From Collinsella tanakaei (lineage in GTDB: Bacteria; Actinomycetota; Coriobacteriia; Coriobacteriales; Coriobacteriaceae), in NCBI RefSeq assembly GCF_030373545.1, contig NZ_JAUDCO010000004.1, positions 62,001-126,000 on the forward strand: a stretch of DNA of 64,000 nucleotides, given 5' to 3'. Numbering within the stretch: position 1 is the first letter of the stretch; each line of letters opens with the position of its first letter. The translations under genes were made by a program, and so were the position numbers. The notes beneath the pieces were generated by a model that had not been told where the DNA came from, made no database searches, and saw only the letters and a list, made by a program, of their open reading frames with translations. Of this stretch, positions 1 through 8,165 are shown piece by piece.

Positions 1-483
1 CTCAAGTCGTTTGGCTTGCGGAGGCGCAGCAACGTCTTGCTGTCGCCCATCGCGGGCAAGGTCATCCCTTTGTCTGAGGTCAACGACCAGACATTTGCTG
101 CGGGTCTTTTGGGCCAGGGTGTCGCCATCGAGCCTTCGGGCAATAAGGTCGTGGCGCCGTCCGATTCAAAGATCGAGGCGATCTTTCCCACCGGCCATGC
201 GCTCGCGCTCCATACGCAAGAGGGCATGGATGTCTTGATTCATATCGGTTTGGACACGGTCAAGCTCGACGGCAAGTATTTCAACGTCAAGGCGTCTGTC
301 GGGCAGGTCGTCAAGAAGGGCGACGTGCTGATCGAGTTCGATCGCGAAGCCATCGAGCGCGAGGGCTTCGATGTGACAGCCCCCATTCTTATCTGCAATT
401 CCGTTGAGTTTGCAAGCATCAAGGGTAACGTCGGCGATACCGTGTCCGAGCTCGATCAACTCATCACGGCACGCGAACGATAA
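1..483 (+). CDS. PTS glucose-type IIA domain protein (5' end outside window)
   Basis: This is the phosphocarrier IIA of the glucose/N-acetylglucosamine PTS family, accepting phosphate from HPr and passing it to a IIB domain. The conserved opening LLSPIAGKVIPL is present, as are both histidines of the active site: GHALAL (structural His) and LIHIGLDTV (phosphorylated His). The frame is open back to base 1 and reads LKSFG before the conserved domain, so a few codons, or an upstream fused EIIBC, are missing. A TTG at 16 is possible but has no visible ribosome site. The domain length of about 150 residues is normal. It is followed after 75 bp by nagB, which fits amino-sugar uptake, but whether it is a free IIA or the tail of a larger EII cannot be seen. 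Confidence 0.85.
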   Translation, partial: LKSFGLRRRSNVLLSPIAGKVIPLSEVNDQTFAAGLLGQGVAIEPSGNKVVAPSDSKIEAIFPTGHALALHTQEGMDVLIHIGLDTVKLDGKYFNVKASVGQVVKKGDVLIEFDREAIEREGFDVTAPILICNSVEFASIKGNVGDTVSELDQLITARER

Positions 484-558
484 GGGTTTTAGGCGGCCTT
501 TTCGCATGATGCGAAGGGGCCGTTTGTATTGGAGATCGGAGAAGGAAAGAGGTCCAAC

Positions 559-1302
559 ATGATTTCCATCGTGAGGGCGCGCGACTACGACGACATGAGC
601 CGCAAAGTTGCCAACATCATCTCGGCTCAGGTGATCCTGAAGCCGAACTGCGTGCTCGGCCTTGCGACGGGCTCGACGCCCATCGGTGCCTATCAGCAGC
701 TCGTCGAGTGGTACAACAAGGGCGATATCGATTTCTCCCGCGTTGTGAGCTACAACTTGGACGAGTATCGCGGCCTTGCCGGCGATGACCCCCAGAGCTA
801 TCGCTACTTCATGGACCACAACCTGTTCGATCACGTGAACATCGACAAGGCCAACACCCATGTGCCCGACGGCATGGCCGAGGACTACGAGGCAGCTTGC
901 GCAGCCTACGACGAGGCCGTCGCCGCCGCGGGTTATCCGGACCTGCAGCTGCTCGGCATCGGCAACAACGGCCACATCGGCTTCAACGAGCCCGATGACC
1001 ACTTCTCCAAGGGCACGCACTGCGTCGATCTGACCGAGTCGACCATCCAGGCCAACAGCCGCCTGTTCGACAGCATCGACGACGTGCCCCGTCAGGCGTT
1101 CAGCATGGGCGTGCAGACCATCATGTTCGCCAAGATGATCCTTGTTGCGGCCAACGGCGAGAAGAAGGCTCAGGCCGTGCACGACATGTGCTTCGGCCCG
1201 GTGACGCCGACCTGCCCCGCCTCCATCCTGCAGCTTCACCCCAATACGGTGCTCGTTGCCGATGAGGCTGCTCTGTCGCTGTGTGGCGACGAGCTCAAGT
1301 AG
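559..1302 (+). CDS. nagB: glucosamine-6-phosphate deaminase
   Basis: Converts glucosamine-6-phosphate to fructose-6-phosphate plus ammonia in the cytoplasm. At 247 residues it is near the usual 240-266. Family marks are the phosphate loop LATGST (35-40), NLDEYRGL with Asp68, and GIGNNGHIGFNEP with His139 and Glu144. The Asn in place of the E. coli Asp before Gly-His is the form common in Gram-positive enzymes. The start at 559 is chosen over 529 because a purine-rich ribosome site (AAGGAAAGAGG) lies just upstream and homologues begin here. The PTS IIA immediately upstream suggests a common role in GlcNAc/GlcN use. A strong terminator follows at 1333. Confidence 0.95.
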   Translation: MISIVRARDYDDMSRKVANIISAQVILKPNCVLGLATGSTPIGAYQQLVEWYNKGDIDFSRVVSYNLDEYRGLAGDDPQSYRYFMDHNLFDHVNIDKANTHVPDGMAEDYEAACAAYDEAVAAAGYPDLQLLGIGNNGHIGFNEPDDHFSKGTHCVDLTESTIQANSRLFDSIDDVPRQAFSMGVQTIMFAKMILVAANGEKKAQAVHDMCFGPVTPTCPASILQLHPNTVLVADEAALSLCGDELK

Positions 1303-1332
1303 CGCATCTCGCATACGCATATCGAGCTGCTT

Positions 1333-1360
1333 GCGCCCCGCATCGCGGGGCGCTTTTTTT
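1333..1360 (+). terminator. Rho-independent terminator after nagB
   Basis: Perfect 9-bp stem GCGCCCCGC/GCGGGGCGC with a 3-base loop followed by seven T residues, 31 bp after the nagB stop. Confidence 0.92.
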
Positions 1361-1783
1361 ATGCGTTGCATTTCGTCTGCTTTTTGCGTGCTGGCCTCGG
1401 TTTTCCACCGTTCGCACTGCGCCCCGACACATTGTCAACGGTCTTCCGGATGGGCCCGACCGTGCACACATACGCCATTGAGCACCTTCGAAAATCAGAA
1501 AACATTACGAAGTAAAAATAGAATATATGTGAATCGGTGTAAATAAAGAGATTGAAGCGCTTCATATGAAAGACAACATGTAACGCTATTTCAGTTTTGC
1601 ACAAAACGCATCGTGCTATGTCGATGTACGCGGCGAATCGAATGCAGTGGGAAGACGGCCCGACAGAATCCTGACAGGTATCACATGTCCATCCGACAAG
1701 ATGGGCGTGGAGCGAGAAAAAGCCACGGGGCCGCAGCGTCGCGCCGCATATGGTGAAAAGGACCGAAAGGGATCGGAGGGAAG
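1361..1783. other. AT-rich upstream region of the SARP-like regulator
   Basis: 423 bp without a convincing gene. Bases about 1485-1620 are strikingly AT-rich for this genome and hold candidate -10 hexamers such as TAGAAT at 1519. A perfect palindrome lies at 1553-1564. No hairpin terminator or repeat shared with other parts of the window was noticed. It is probably the promoter region of the gene at 1784. Confidence 0.5.
1553..1564. promoter_or_regulatory. possible LacI-type operator
   Basis: Perfect 12-bp palindrome TGAAGCGCTTCA with the central CG step typical of LacI/CcpA-family sites. It lies inside the AT-rich stretch about 220 bp upstream of the regulator gene. The assignment is by pattern only; the site is shorter than a classical 14-bp cre. 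Confidence 0.35.
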
Positions 1784-4700
1784 ATGGCGTATACGGGGCA
1801 GAGCGCTGAATCATCGAAGGACGCGCGCGATATGGCCGACCATGAGAAGGCTGCCATGGGAGCATATGCGGGACTCATCGTGAAACGGGACAGGCTGTTG
1901 CATGAGCTTGCCGAGAAGGGTCGTTCCGCAGGAATCACGGTGGTGAGCGCGCCGAAGGGATACGGCAAAACGGCGCTGGTGCTTCAGTATGCGTCGATCG
2001 TGCAGGCCGATCCCGCCCGAGGAGGCGCGCGGGTGGTCGATGGCGAGGGGCTTGGCCGCGAGGGGTTCGCCAGCCTGTTTGATGAGCTTGAGCAGGCTGC
2101 CGTACCGGGAGTTCGACCGTTGCTTGCCATCGACGGCCTTCCGCGTCTTGACCGGGAGGCGGCGGAGTGGATGGTAAAGCGGCTTCGCGCGCTGCGCGAA
2201 CAGGGATATGAAGTCATCGTGACATGCATGCCGTCCAATAGGCAGTTTCTATCTCTCCTCGGCGATTCGGCGAAGATTTCGTCTCGTGCCCTTGCCGTCC
2301 ACCCGCGGGAGTACTCGGAATGGGTCAAGGTGTTCACCATAGCGAGCGGTCTCGATGTGTACGAGCTCACCCAGGGGATCCCGGCTCTCGTGGCGCTGCT
2401 TTGCATGGCGTCGGGGCGCAAGGCGAGCTCGGATGCGCTGGAAGCGGGGATCGTGGAGGTCCATGAGGGCGTATTGGGGGAATTGCGGCGCGAGCGCGAT
2501 ACGCTCTACCGCATCGTCTGCATGATGCTGCTGATGGAGCGTGGGCGGCTCGATGATCTTGAGCGGTGCGGCATGCGCGTCCAGCGCGAGACCGTGGCGC
2601 GCCTGGCGCGCGATTATCCGCTGTTTGGATTGGACACATCCGATCGCTCGTTTGCGTGCTTGGGGAGGGAAGGGAAGGCCTCTGCGCGCATCCGCAGGGA
2701 TATTGCTGCCAGACGCCCTGCCTTTGCGGGGCAGGCGATTCGGGTTCTTATGCGCTGCGGTCGCGTCGACGATGCGGTCGAGCTCTGTCGTCTGGTCATG
2801 GATGCCGAGCAGACCGCGCTGCTCATCGCGCAGTTTCCCACGCGCTTTGCGCTTGCGGGCCATGCGTCCTTTATCTTCTCTGCGCTTTCGGAAGGGGAGA
2901 CGGTCGTCTCGTCGGGCGTGGACGCCTGCGCTTTGCTCGCGCTCTATGTGGCGGCGTTGACGGCGGGAAACTACCGCATGGCCCGCTCGTGCGCCACGGA
3001 GTTGCGACGAAGGGCGGATGAGATATGCGAGCAGATCGATGCTTGCGATTGGGACTGCGCGTGTGCGATGCAGCAGGTGTGGGGCTCGTGTACGGGAATT
3101 GATCTGCCTGAGATGCCGGCGGATTTCGTCGGTCGCCAGACGAGTCGCGAGGCGGAGGCCCTGAGGCTTCACGCGCGCGTATACGCAGAGCTCGTGGGCG
3201 GCGGCGGGAGCCCGCGATGGGACGGGGATGTCGAGGCGGCCGCAAGTTTGGCGGATAATAGAATCGACATACCGGGCGTTCTGCTGAAATGCGATCGGCT
3301 GCTCGAGCTCGCGCTGCACGGGGAGGGCGCCTCGCAGCAAGAGATCGAGGAGCTTGAGGGCATGGTGGAGGAGCTCGTGCGCAGGCGCTTGATCGCCATA
3401 GCCGCACGCGTGCGCATGACCGTGAACACGTGCCGGTTCTACTGCAGTCTGCCGATCATCGACGAGCGCGGTTTCGTGGACGCCGGCACCATCGCCGTGC
3501 GCGAAGCTGATCTGTCGACCCAGCTGTATTGCCTGGCTGCCGAAGGATGGCAGTCTCTGGCCGTCGGCCAAGCGTCAAACGCACGTTTTCGAGGTCAGCA
3601 GGTCACGAAGCTCGCGGTACCCGAGAACCGGTTTCTGCGCGCGTGGGGCTTGCTCCTTGAGTGCTCAGCGCATCTGCGCGAGACCTCGCGCGTGCGTGCC
3701 AGGCAGGAGGCGGAGGCGCTCGATTTGACGCAGGGAGGTGATGATGCGGGCTCGGCGTGGGCGACTGCGCTGCGTCTTGCCGCCGCGCGCTTTGACGCGG
3801 AACTGGCGGCGTGGTACTCGCTCAACAAGACGGTGATGGTCGATCCGCGTATCGCGCCCATTGTCCGACGGGCAGCGGAGCTCGTCGGATCGAAATGCGA
3901 ATCGATCGCGCCGTTTCTTACGCCTGCCCATGACGATGGCCGCGCTTCCGACAGGAGGTCGGACGAGCGAGCGGAGACGCTTCGCGAGATCGTTACGGGG
4001 CTTCCTTCGGAGCATGCGGGCGAGGTCGTGATTAACCTGTTTGGCGGGTTTCATGCCGAGCGAAACGGACATGTGCTGACCGATGGGTCATGGAGGCGCA
4101 AGAAGGCGAGCGTGATCGCCGCGAGGCTTGCCTTGAATCTGGGGTCGTTCGTAAGCCGTCGGGCGATTATCGATGAGCTGTGGCCGGATGCCAAGTATTC
4201 AAGTGGACGGGAAAGCCTGTACGTGACTCTCTCGGCGTTGCGCACGGCGCTCGGGCAGCGCGCGGGCGGTCCTCAGTACCTGTTGACGCAAGGCGATGGA
4301 TTGGCGCTCAACGCGGAGTACGTCTATGCAGATGTGCGCAGCTTTGACCTGCTTGCCCGCGGAATCCTTTTGCGCAGCGAGGAGACTTCTGCGCAGCAGG
4401 TGGTGGAGCTTTGCCTCAAACTGGAAGAGCTCTATGCGGGCCCGCTGTACGTACCCGACCGTGGGGATACCGCGTACTTCACGCGTATGCGAGCCCTGTT
4501 TGCATCTCGGTTTGCCGACTGCATGGCGAAAGGTATCGACGCCGCACTGGAGCTCGACAACCTTTCCTGCGCGGCATGGCTCGTGGAGGCCGCGCTGCGC
4601 CATGTGCCCGCCCGCGAGGATCTGATCAGGCGCGCGATGGAGGTCTACGATCGCTGTGGGCGCAGAAGGGAGGTGGTGACCCTCTACAACAGCCATCTGC

Positions 4701-4798
4701 ACTATCTACAGCACGAGGTCAACGCGCTTCCTGAGGCGGAGACGCGGGCGCTGTACGAGCGAATCGTGAACAGATCGAAAGCGCCGCTGCTGATATAG
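1784..4798 (+). CDS. giant SARP-like regulator: N-terminal STAND-type ATPase, C-terminal winged helix plus BTAD
   Basis: 1004-residue cytoplasmic protein. Residues 56-63 carry a P-loop (APKGYGKT) and 113-119 a Walker B-like LLAIDGL, as in MalT/AfsR-type signal-transduction ATPases. A long helical middle part (about 250-740) resembles TPR-like repeats. From about 748 an OmpR/PhoB-like winged helix begins (VINLFGGFHAERNG, WRRKKA, IIDELWPD), followed by a bacterial transcriptional activation domain (about 850-1000, ending near YNSHLHYLQHEVNALPEA). Classical AfsR has the DNA-binding part first, so the order is reversed here. The start at 1784 has GGAGGG four bases upstream. It stands alone, convergent with yhbY five bases away. 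The regulated genes are unknown; neighbouring nagB or surface genes are guesses only. Confidence 0.8.
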   Translation: MAYTGQSAESSKDARDMADHEKAAMGAYAGLIVKRDRLLHELAEKGRSAGITVVSAPKGYGKTALVLQYASIVQADPARGGARVVDGEGLGREGFASLFDELEQAAVPGVRPLLAIDGLPRLDREAAEWMVKRLRALREQGYEVIVTCMPSNRQFLSLLGDSAKISSRALAVHPREYSEWVKVFTIASGLDVYELTQGIPALVALLCMASGRKASSDALEAGIVEVHEGVLGELRRERDTLYRIVCMMLLMERGRLDDLERCGMRVQRETVARLARDYPLFGLDTSDRSFACLGREGKASARIRRDIAARRPAFAGQAIRVLMRCGRVDDAVELCRLVMDAEQTALLIAQFPTRFALAGHASFIFSALSEGETVVSSGVDACALLALYVAALTAGNYRMARSCATELRRRADEICEQIDACDWDCACAMQQVWGSCTGIDLPEMPADFVGRQTSREAEALRLHARVYAELVGGGGSPRWDGDVEAAASLADNRIDIPGVLLKCDRLLELALHGEGASQQEIEELEGMVEELVRRRLIAIAARVRMTVNTCRFYCSLPIIDERGFVDAGTIAVREADLSTQLYCLAAEGWQSLAVGQASNARFRGQQVTKLAVPENRFLRAWGLLLECSAHLRETSRVRARQEAEALDLTQGGDDAGSAWATALRLAAARFDAELAAWYSLNKTVMVDPRIAPIVRRAAELVGSKCESIAPFLTPAHDDGRASDRRSDERAETLREIVTGLPSEHAGEVVINLFGGFHAERNGHVLTDGSWRRKKASVIAARLALNLGSFVSRRAIIDELWPDAKYSSGRESLYVTLSALRTALGQRAGGPQYLLTQGDGLALNAEYVYADVRSFDLLARGILLRSEETSAQQVVELCLKLEELYAGPLYVPDRGDTAYFTRMRALFASRFADCMAKGIDAALELDNLSCAAWLVEAALRHVPAREDLIRRAMEVYDRCGRRREVVTLYNSHLHYLQHEVNALPEAETRALYERIVNRSKAPLLI

Positions 4799-4803
4799 GT
4801 TGA

Positions 4804-5103
4804 CTAGACGAGCTTGATCTTCTGGATGTCCTTGCGCGAGCTTTCGCGATACAGCGCAAAGCGGCGGCCGATGACCTGTACAACCTCGGCAGACGTGAGC
4901 TCGGCGAGCTGCTCGGCCGCCTCGCGGCACGTGAGGTCGGAGCCGTCCTGGACGGAGCACTTGATGAGCTCGTGGGCCTCCAGGGCCTCCTCGGCCTGCG
5001 AGACCACGCCGCCGTTGACGTCGCCGCGTCCGATGTAGACGATGGGGTCCAGGTGATGAGCGAGGCTGCGGAGCTGACGGACCTGCTTGCCGGTGAGTGC
5101 CAT
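4804..5103 (-). CDS. yhbY: YhbY family RNA-binding protein (CRM domain)
   Basis: 99-residue single CRM domain. It opens MALTGKQVRQLRSLAHHL, has the YIGRGDVNGGV loop corresponding to the family GxxG-type RNA-contact loop, and ends in the basic strand RFALYRESSRKD. YhbY proteins associate with pre-50S ribosomal particles. The ATG at 5103 matches family length; an in-frame extension to 5169 has no family support. The stop is separated by only five bases from the convergent regulator stop, so the two transcripts must overlap or end inside each other; no hairpin terminator is visible there. Confidence 0.9.
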   Translation of the reverse strand: MALTGKQVRQLRSLAHHLDPIVYIGRGDVNGGVVSQAEEALEAHELIKCSVQDGSDLTCREAAEQLAELTSAEVVQVIGRRFALYRESSRKDIQKIKLV

Positions 5104-5306
5104 GAAGAGGGGCCTTCTTTCTTGTACGCGATGATGTAGCTGGTACACGATATAGCACGATGCGCACAAGTGCCAGACCTCCGCGGCTCCTTCCTCGATT
5201 TTTCATGGAGGTGAGCCGCTCCCTCAAATTCACGGCGCCTTTTGGTCGCGCAGGGAAGCGTCCGGGGTACGATGCTTCCAGGACAACGCGGTTCGAAAGG
5301 CAGCCG

Positions 5307-6020
5307 ATGACCGATATGCAGAGGACTTCGCGAGACACACAGGCGCCTCGCCGACCCGTCAACGCGGCCGAGGCGGCCCACCGGGCTGCCCGCGCACGCA
5401 GCCGCGACGAGGAGGAGAGCTATCGCAGACAGGCGATGGGGACGTCGGCCTCCCGCGCTGCGCGTCGAGGGGACCCGGCGCGCGCGGGGCGCGCGATATC
5501 GATCGCGGCGGTGGTCGCGGGCGCGCTGCTTGCGGCGATCGCGTTTTTCGTGCTCGGCCGCGCGGTGCTCGGCGCGCTGCTGTATTCGGATGAAACTCCC
5601 GTCAGCACATCAAAGCCGGCGGAGACGGACGCCTTGGCGGTAACGGTTGATCCCGACGACGCGTCGGCAAGCACGCTGGACGTCTACGACCGTTCCTTCG
5701 GGGTCTCTGTGGACGATGAGGGGACGGCACGGTTTTACCGGATGGACGCCGCAGGTGATGCCGCAGACGCGACAGAGCTGATCGCGGTCAGCGGAGAGCC
5801 GGTGGGAATGGCGTATGCGGGCGGCATGTTCTTTGCGGTCGTTAACGTCGACGAGGGCTATGAGGTCTGGGCATGTTCCGACAGCCAGGGGGCGCTGGCA
5901 ACGTGCGTGGCGAGCGGATCGGGCCGTGTCGTTGCGGTCGAACTCGAGCAGGATGTGTTGACGCTCGAAGGCGAGCAGGGTGTGCTCGTGTCCCTCTCTC
6001 TGGACGGCGATGACGCTTAG
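5307..6020 (+). CDS. hypothetical single-span membrane protein
   Basis: 237 residues, no family recognised. About 75 basic, Arg/Ala-rich cytoplasmic residues precede one hydrophobic segment (AISIAAVVAGALLAAIAFFVLG). An acidic extracytoplasmic part of about 130 residues follows, with beta-like, low-complexity character and no obvious catalytic motif. The start at 5307 is preceded by GAAAGG at six bases; an upstream in-frame ATG at 5160 would add 49 residues of unrelated composition and sits over the yhbY promoter. Its stop overlaps that of the convergent gene at 6017 by four bases. It could be a membrane-anchored envelope or cell-surface accessory protein. Confidence 0.65.
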   Translation: MTDMQRTSRDTQAPRRPVNAAEAAHRAARARSRDEEESYRRQAMGTSASRAARRGDPARAGRAISIAAVVAGALLAAIAFFVLGRAVLGALLYSDETPVSTSKPAETDALAVTVDPDDASASTLDVYDRSFGVSVDDEGTARFYRMDAAGDAADATELIAVSGEPVGMAYAGGMFFAVVNVDEGYEVWACSDSQGALATCVASGSGRVVAVELEQDVLTLEGEQGVLVSLSLDGDDA

Positions 6021-6505
6021 GTCGCAGATTGCATCAGATGGGCGACGCGGTGCTGGGCGCTTTCGGGTACGAGCAGCGTCGCATGCTGCCCAAGCGCGTC
6101 GACCGTGATGTACGACGGATCGTCGTAGGTCGTGATCGTCGCCGACGAGCCCTGATAGGAGGCTTGGACGCTGAAGCGGGGCGTCGCCTGCGCGGGGAGC
6201 TCCGCCATGCGCCACGAGGATATGTCGAGGTCGTCGATGGCGCGGTCGACCTCTTGTTTGCTCATGCCCGTCGCCGACGCGATGCCGGCGGCGTTGTCGC
6301 GCAGCGCGCCCTCCGCCGCCCCCTTGACGCCCGATGCGTCGAGGGCGGCGTTTAAGGTGGCGTACTCCATGTTCTTACCGAAGTCGGAGAGGGCTTGGGA
6401 GATGGGCGTGTTCGCGAGCGGCCCTGCGCAGAGCAGCGAGAACGCACCAAGGGCGATGACGAGCGCCATAAGCGTGACGGCGAGCGCTCGGGTAAAGGTA
6501 TTCAT
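6017..6505 (-). CDS. hypothetical exported protein
   Basis: 162 residues. The N-terminus is a classical signal sequence (MNTFTRALAVTLMALVIALGAFSLLCAG), and no convincing lipobox is present around the Cys. The mature part is small, with a helical MSKQEVDRAIDDLDIS segment and a beta-rich end; no family is recognised. The start at 6505 has an AAGGAG ribosome site nine bases upstream. It is convergent with and overlaps the membrane-protein gene at 5307-6020; the pair may act at the envelope, but this is only proximity. Confidence 0.65.
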   Translation of the reverse strand: MNTFTRALAVTLMALVIALGAFSLLCAGPLANTPISQALSDFGKNMEYATLNAALDASGVKGAAEGALRDNAAGIASATGMSKQEVDRAIDDLDISSWRMAELPAQATPRFSVQASYQGSSATITTYDDPSYITVDALGQHATLLVPESAQHRVAHLMQSAT

Positions 6506-6611
6506 TGACGGCTCCTTGCGGCCGAGGGAATGGGGCTGACCACCATATGCCCCGCGCGGCGTACGGCGAGCGTGGGAACGAGCGGTTCGCGCCCGTCTCC
6601 ATAGCCTGAGC

Positions 6612-6646
6612 AAACAAAACGGGGCCGCCTTTCCAGACGGCCCCGT
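6612..6646 (-). terminator. terminator for the UPF0210 gene
   Basis: On the minus strand CGGGGCCGTC and GGCGGCCCCG form a GC stem followed by TTTTGTTTG, about 30 bases beyond the UPF0210 stop. Confidence 0.85.
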
Positions 6647-6676
6647 GTGCATCAATCGCGCATGCGTGGTGACGAA

Positions 6677-8041
6677 TTAGTTTTTGAGCGAGTTGAGCGG
6701 TGCGGGGAATCGGCCACCGCGGTGGGCGAACACCGTGCCGGCGTGCTGGTTGACCGGCATGACGGGTGCGCGGCCGAACAGGCCGCCGTACTCCACCGAG
6801 TCGCCCACGCCCTTGCCGATGGCAGGGATGATGCGGACGGCGGTGGTCTTGTTGTTGATGACGCCGATGGCCATCTCGTCGGCGATGATGCCGGCGATCG
6901 TCTCCACGCTCGTGTCGCCGGGGATGGCGATCATGTCGAGGCCGACCGAGCACACGCAGGTCATGGCCTCGAGCTTCTCAAGGGACAGGGCGCCGGCCTC
7001 GACGGCCTCGATCATGCCGGCGTCCTCGGACACCGGGATGAACGCGCCGGACAGGCCACCCACGCTCGAGCTCGCCATGACGCCGCCCTTCTTGACGGCG
7101 TCGTTGAGCATCGCCAGCGCGCAGGTGGTACCGGGGCCACCGCAGGTGCCCACGCCGATGATCTCGAGGATGCGCGCGACGGAGTCGCCGATGGCGGGCG
7201 TCGGGGCGAGCGACAGGTCGACGATGCCCTTTTCCACGCCGAGGCGCTGCGCTGCCTCGCGGCTCATGAGCTCGCCGGCGCGCGTGATCTTAAAGGCGGT
7301 CTGCTTGATCTTCTCGGCGACCTCCATCATGGAAGCGCTCTCGGGCAGCTGCTCGAGAGCTGCGGCCATGACGCCGGGGCCGGAGACGCCCACGTTGATG
7401 ACGGCGTCGGCCTCGCCGGAGCCATGCGTGGCGCCAGCCATGAAGGGGGAGTCCTCGACCATGTTGGCGAAGACGACGAACTTCGAGGCGCCGACCGATT
7501 CCGCATCGGCGGTGAGGCGTGCGGCGTCGAGGATGGTCTGGGCGACCATGAGGACGGCGTCCATGTTGATGCCGGCGCGCAGGCTCGCGACGTTGACGCT
7601 CGAGCACACGCGGCTCGTCTGCGCGAGCGCCTCGGGGATGCTGGCGATGAGGCGACGGTCGCCGTCGCCGATGCCCTTGTGGACCAGTGCGGAGAAGCCG
7701 CCCAGGTAGTCGATGCCGAGCGTCTCGGCGGCTCGGTCGAGCGCGTGCGCGAGAGGCGTCAGGTCCTGGTCGGGACAGGCCGCGGCGATCTGCGCTACGG
7801 GCGTGACGGAGACGCGCTTGTTCACGATGGGAATCCCGTACTCGCGCTCGAGCATCTCGGCGGTGGGCACGAGACGTTCGGCGGTGGTGGTGATGCGGTC
7901 GTAGACCTTCGTGCACATGCGCTCGAGGTTCTCGTCGGCGCAGCCCATGAGCGAGATTCCCATGGTGATGGTGCGGATGTCGAGGTGCTGCTCGGAAACC
8001 ATGCCGCGTGTCTCGGCGATTTCTGCAGGCGTGATTGCCAT
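6677..8041 (-). CDS. UPF0210/PFL family protein (DUF711)
   Basis: 454 residues, full length for the family. The sequence is typical: [18 protein letters not shown] at the N-terminus, glycine-rich central repeats ([25 protein letters not shown]) and the end PAPLNSLKN. The fold is related to glycyl-radical enzymes, but no Gly-radical motif or known reaction can be assigned from sequence. In many bacteria the gene is next to a small ACT-domain gene, which is absent here. The start has GAAGGAG ten bases upstream. It lies 124 bp downstream of metH in the same direction with no terminator seen between them, so co-transcription is possible. Confidence 0.85.
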   Translation of the reverse strand: MAITPAEIAETRGMVSEQHLDIRTITMGISLMGCADENLERMCTKVYDRITTTAERLVPTAEMLEREYGIPIVNKRVSVTPVAQIAAACPDQDLTPLAHALDRAAETLGIDYLGGFSALVHKGIGDGDRRLIASIPEALAQTSRVCSSVNVASLRAGINMDAVLMVAQTILDAARLTADAESVGASKFVVFANMVEDSPFMAGATHGSGEADAVINVGVSGPGVMAAALEQLPESASMMEVAEKIKQTAFKITRAGELMSREAAQRLGVEKGIVDLSLAPTPAIGDSVARILEIIGVGTCGGPGTTCALAMLNDAVKKGGVMASSSVGGLSGAFIPVSEDAGMIEAVEAGALSLEKLEAMTCVCSVGLDMIAIPGDTSVETIAGIIADEMAIGVINNKTTAVRIIPAIGKGVGDSVEYGGLFGRAPVMPVNQHAGTVFAHRGGRFPAPLNSLKN

Positions 8042-8165
8042 GGGGGCTCCTTCGTTCGTTGCGGTGCAAGCAAATGCTTGCTTCATTCTAACCAACTGCC
8101 CGCGTCCGCGTGCGAAGGCGCCGTGAATATGGGCGGAGGAATCGCACGGTCCCGCGCGGCGCTCC

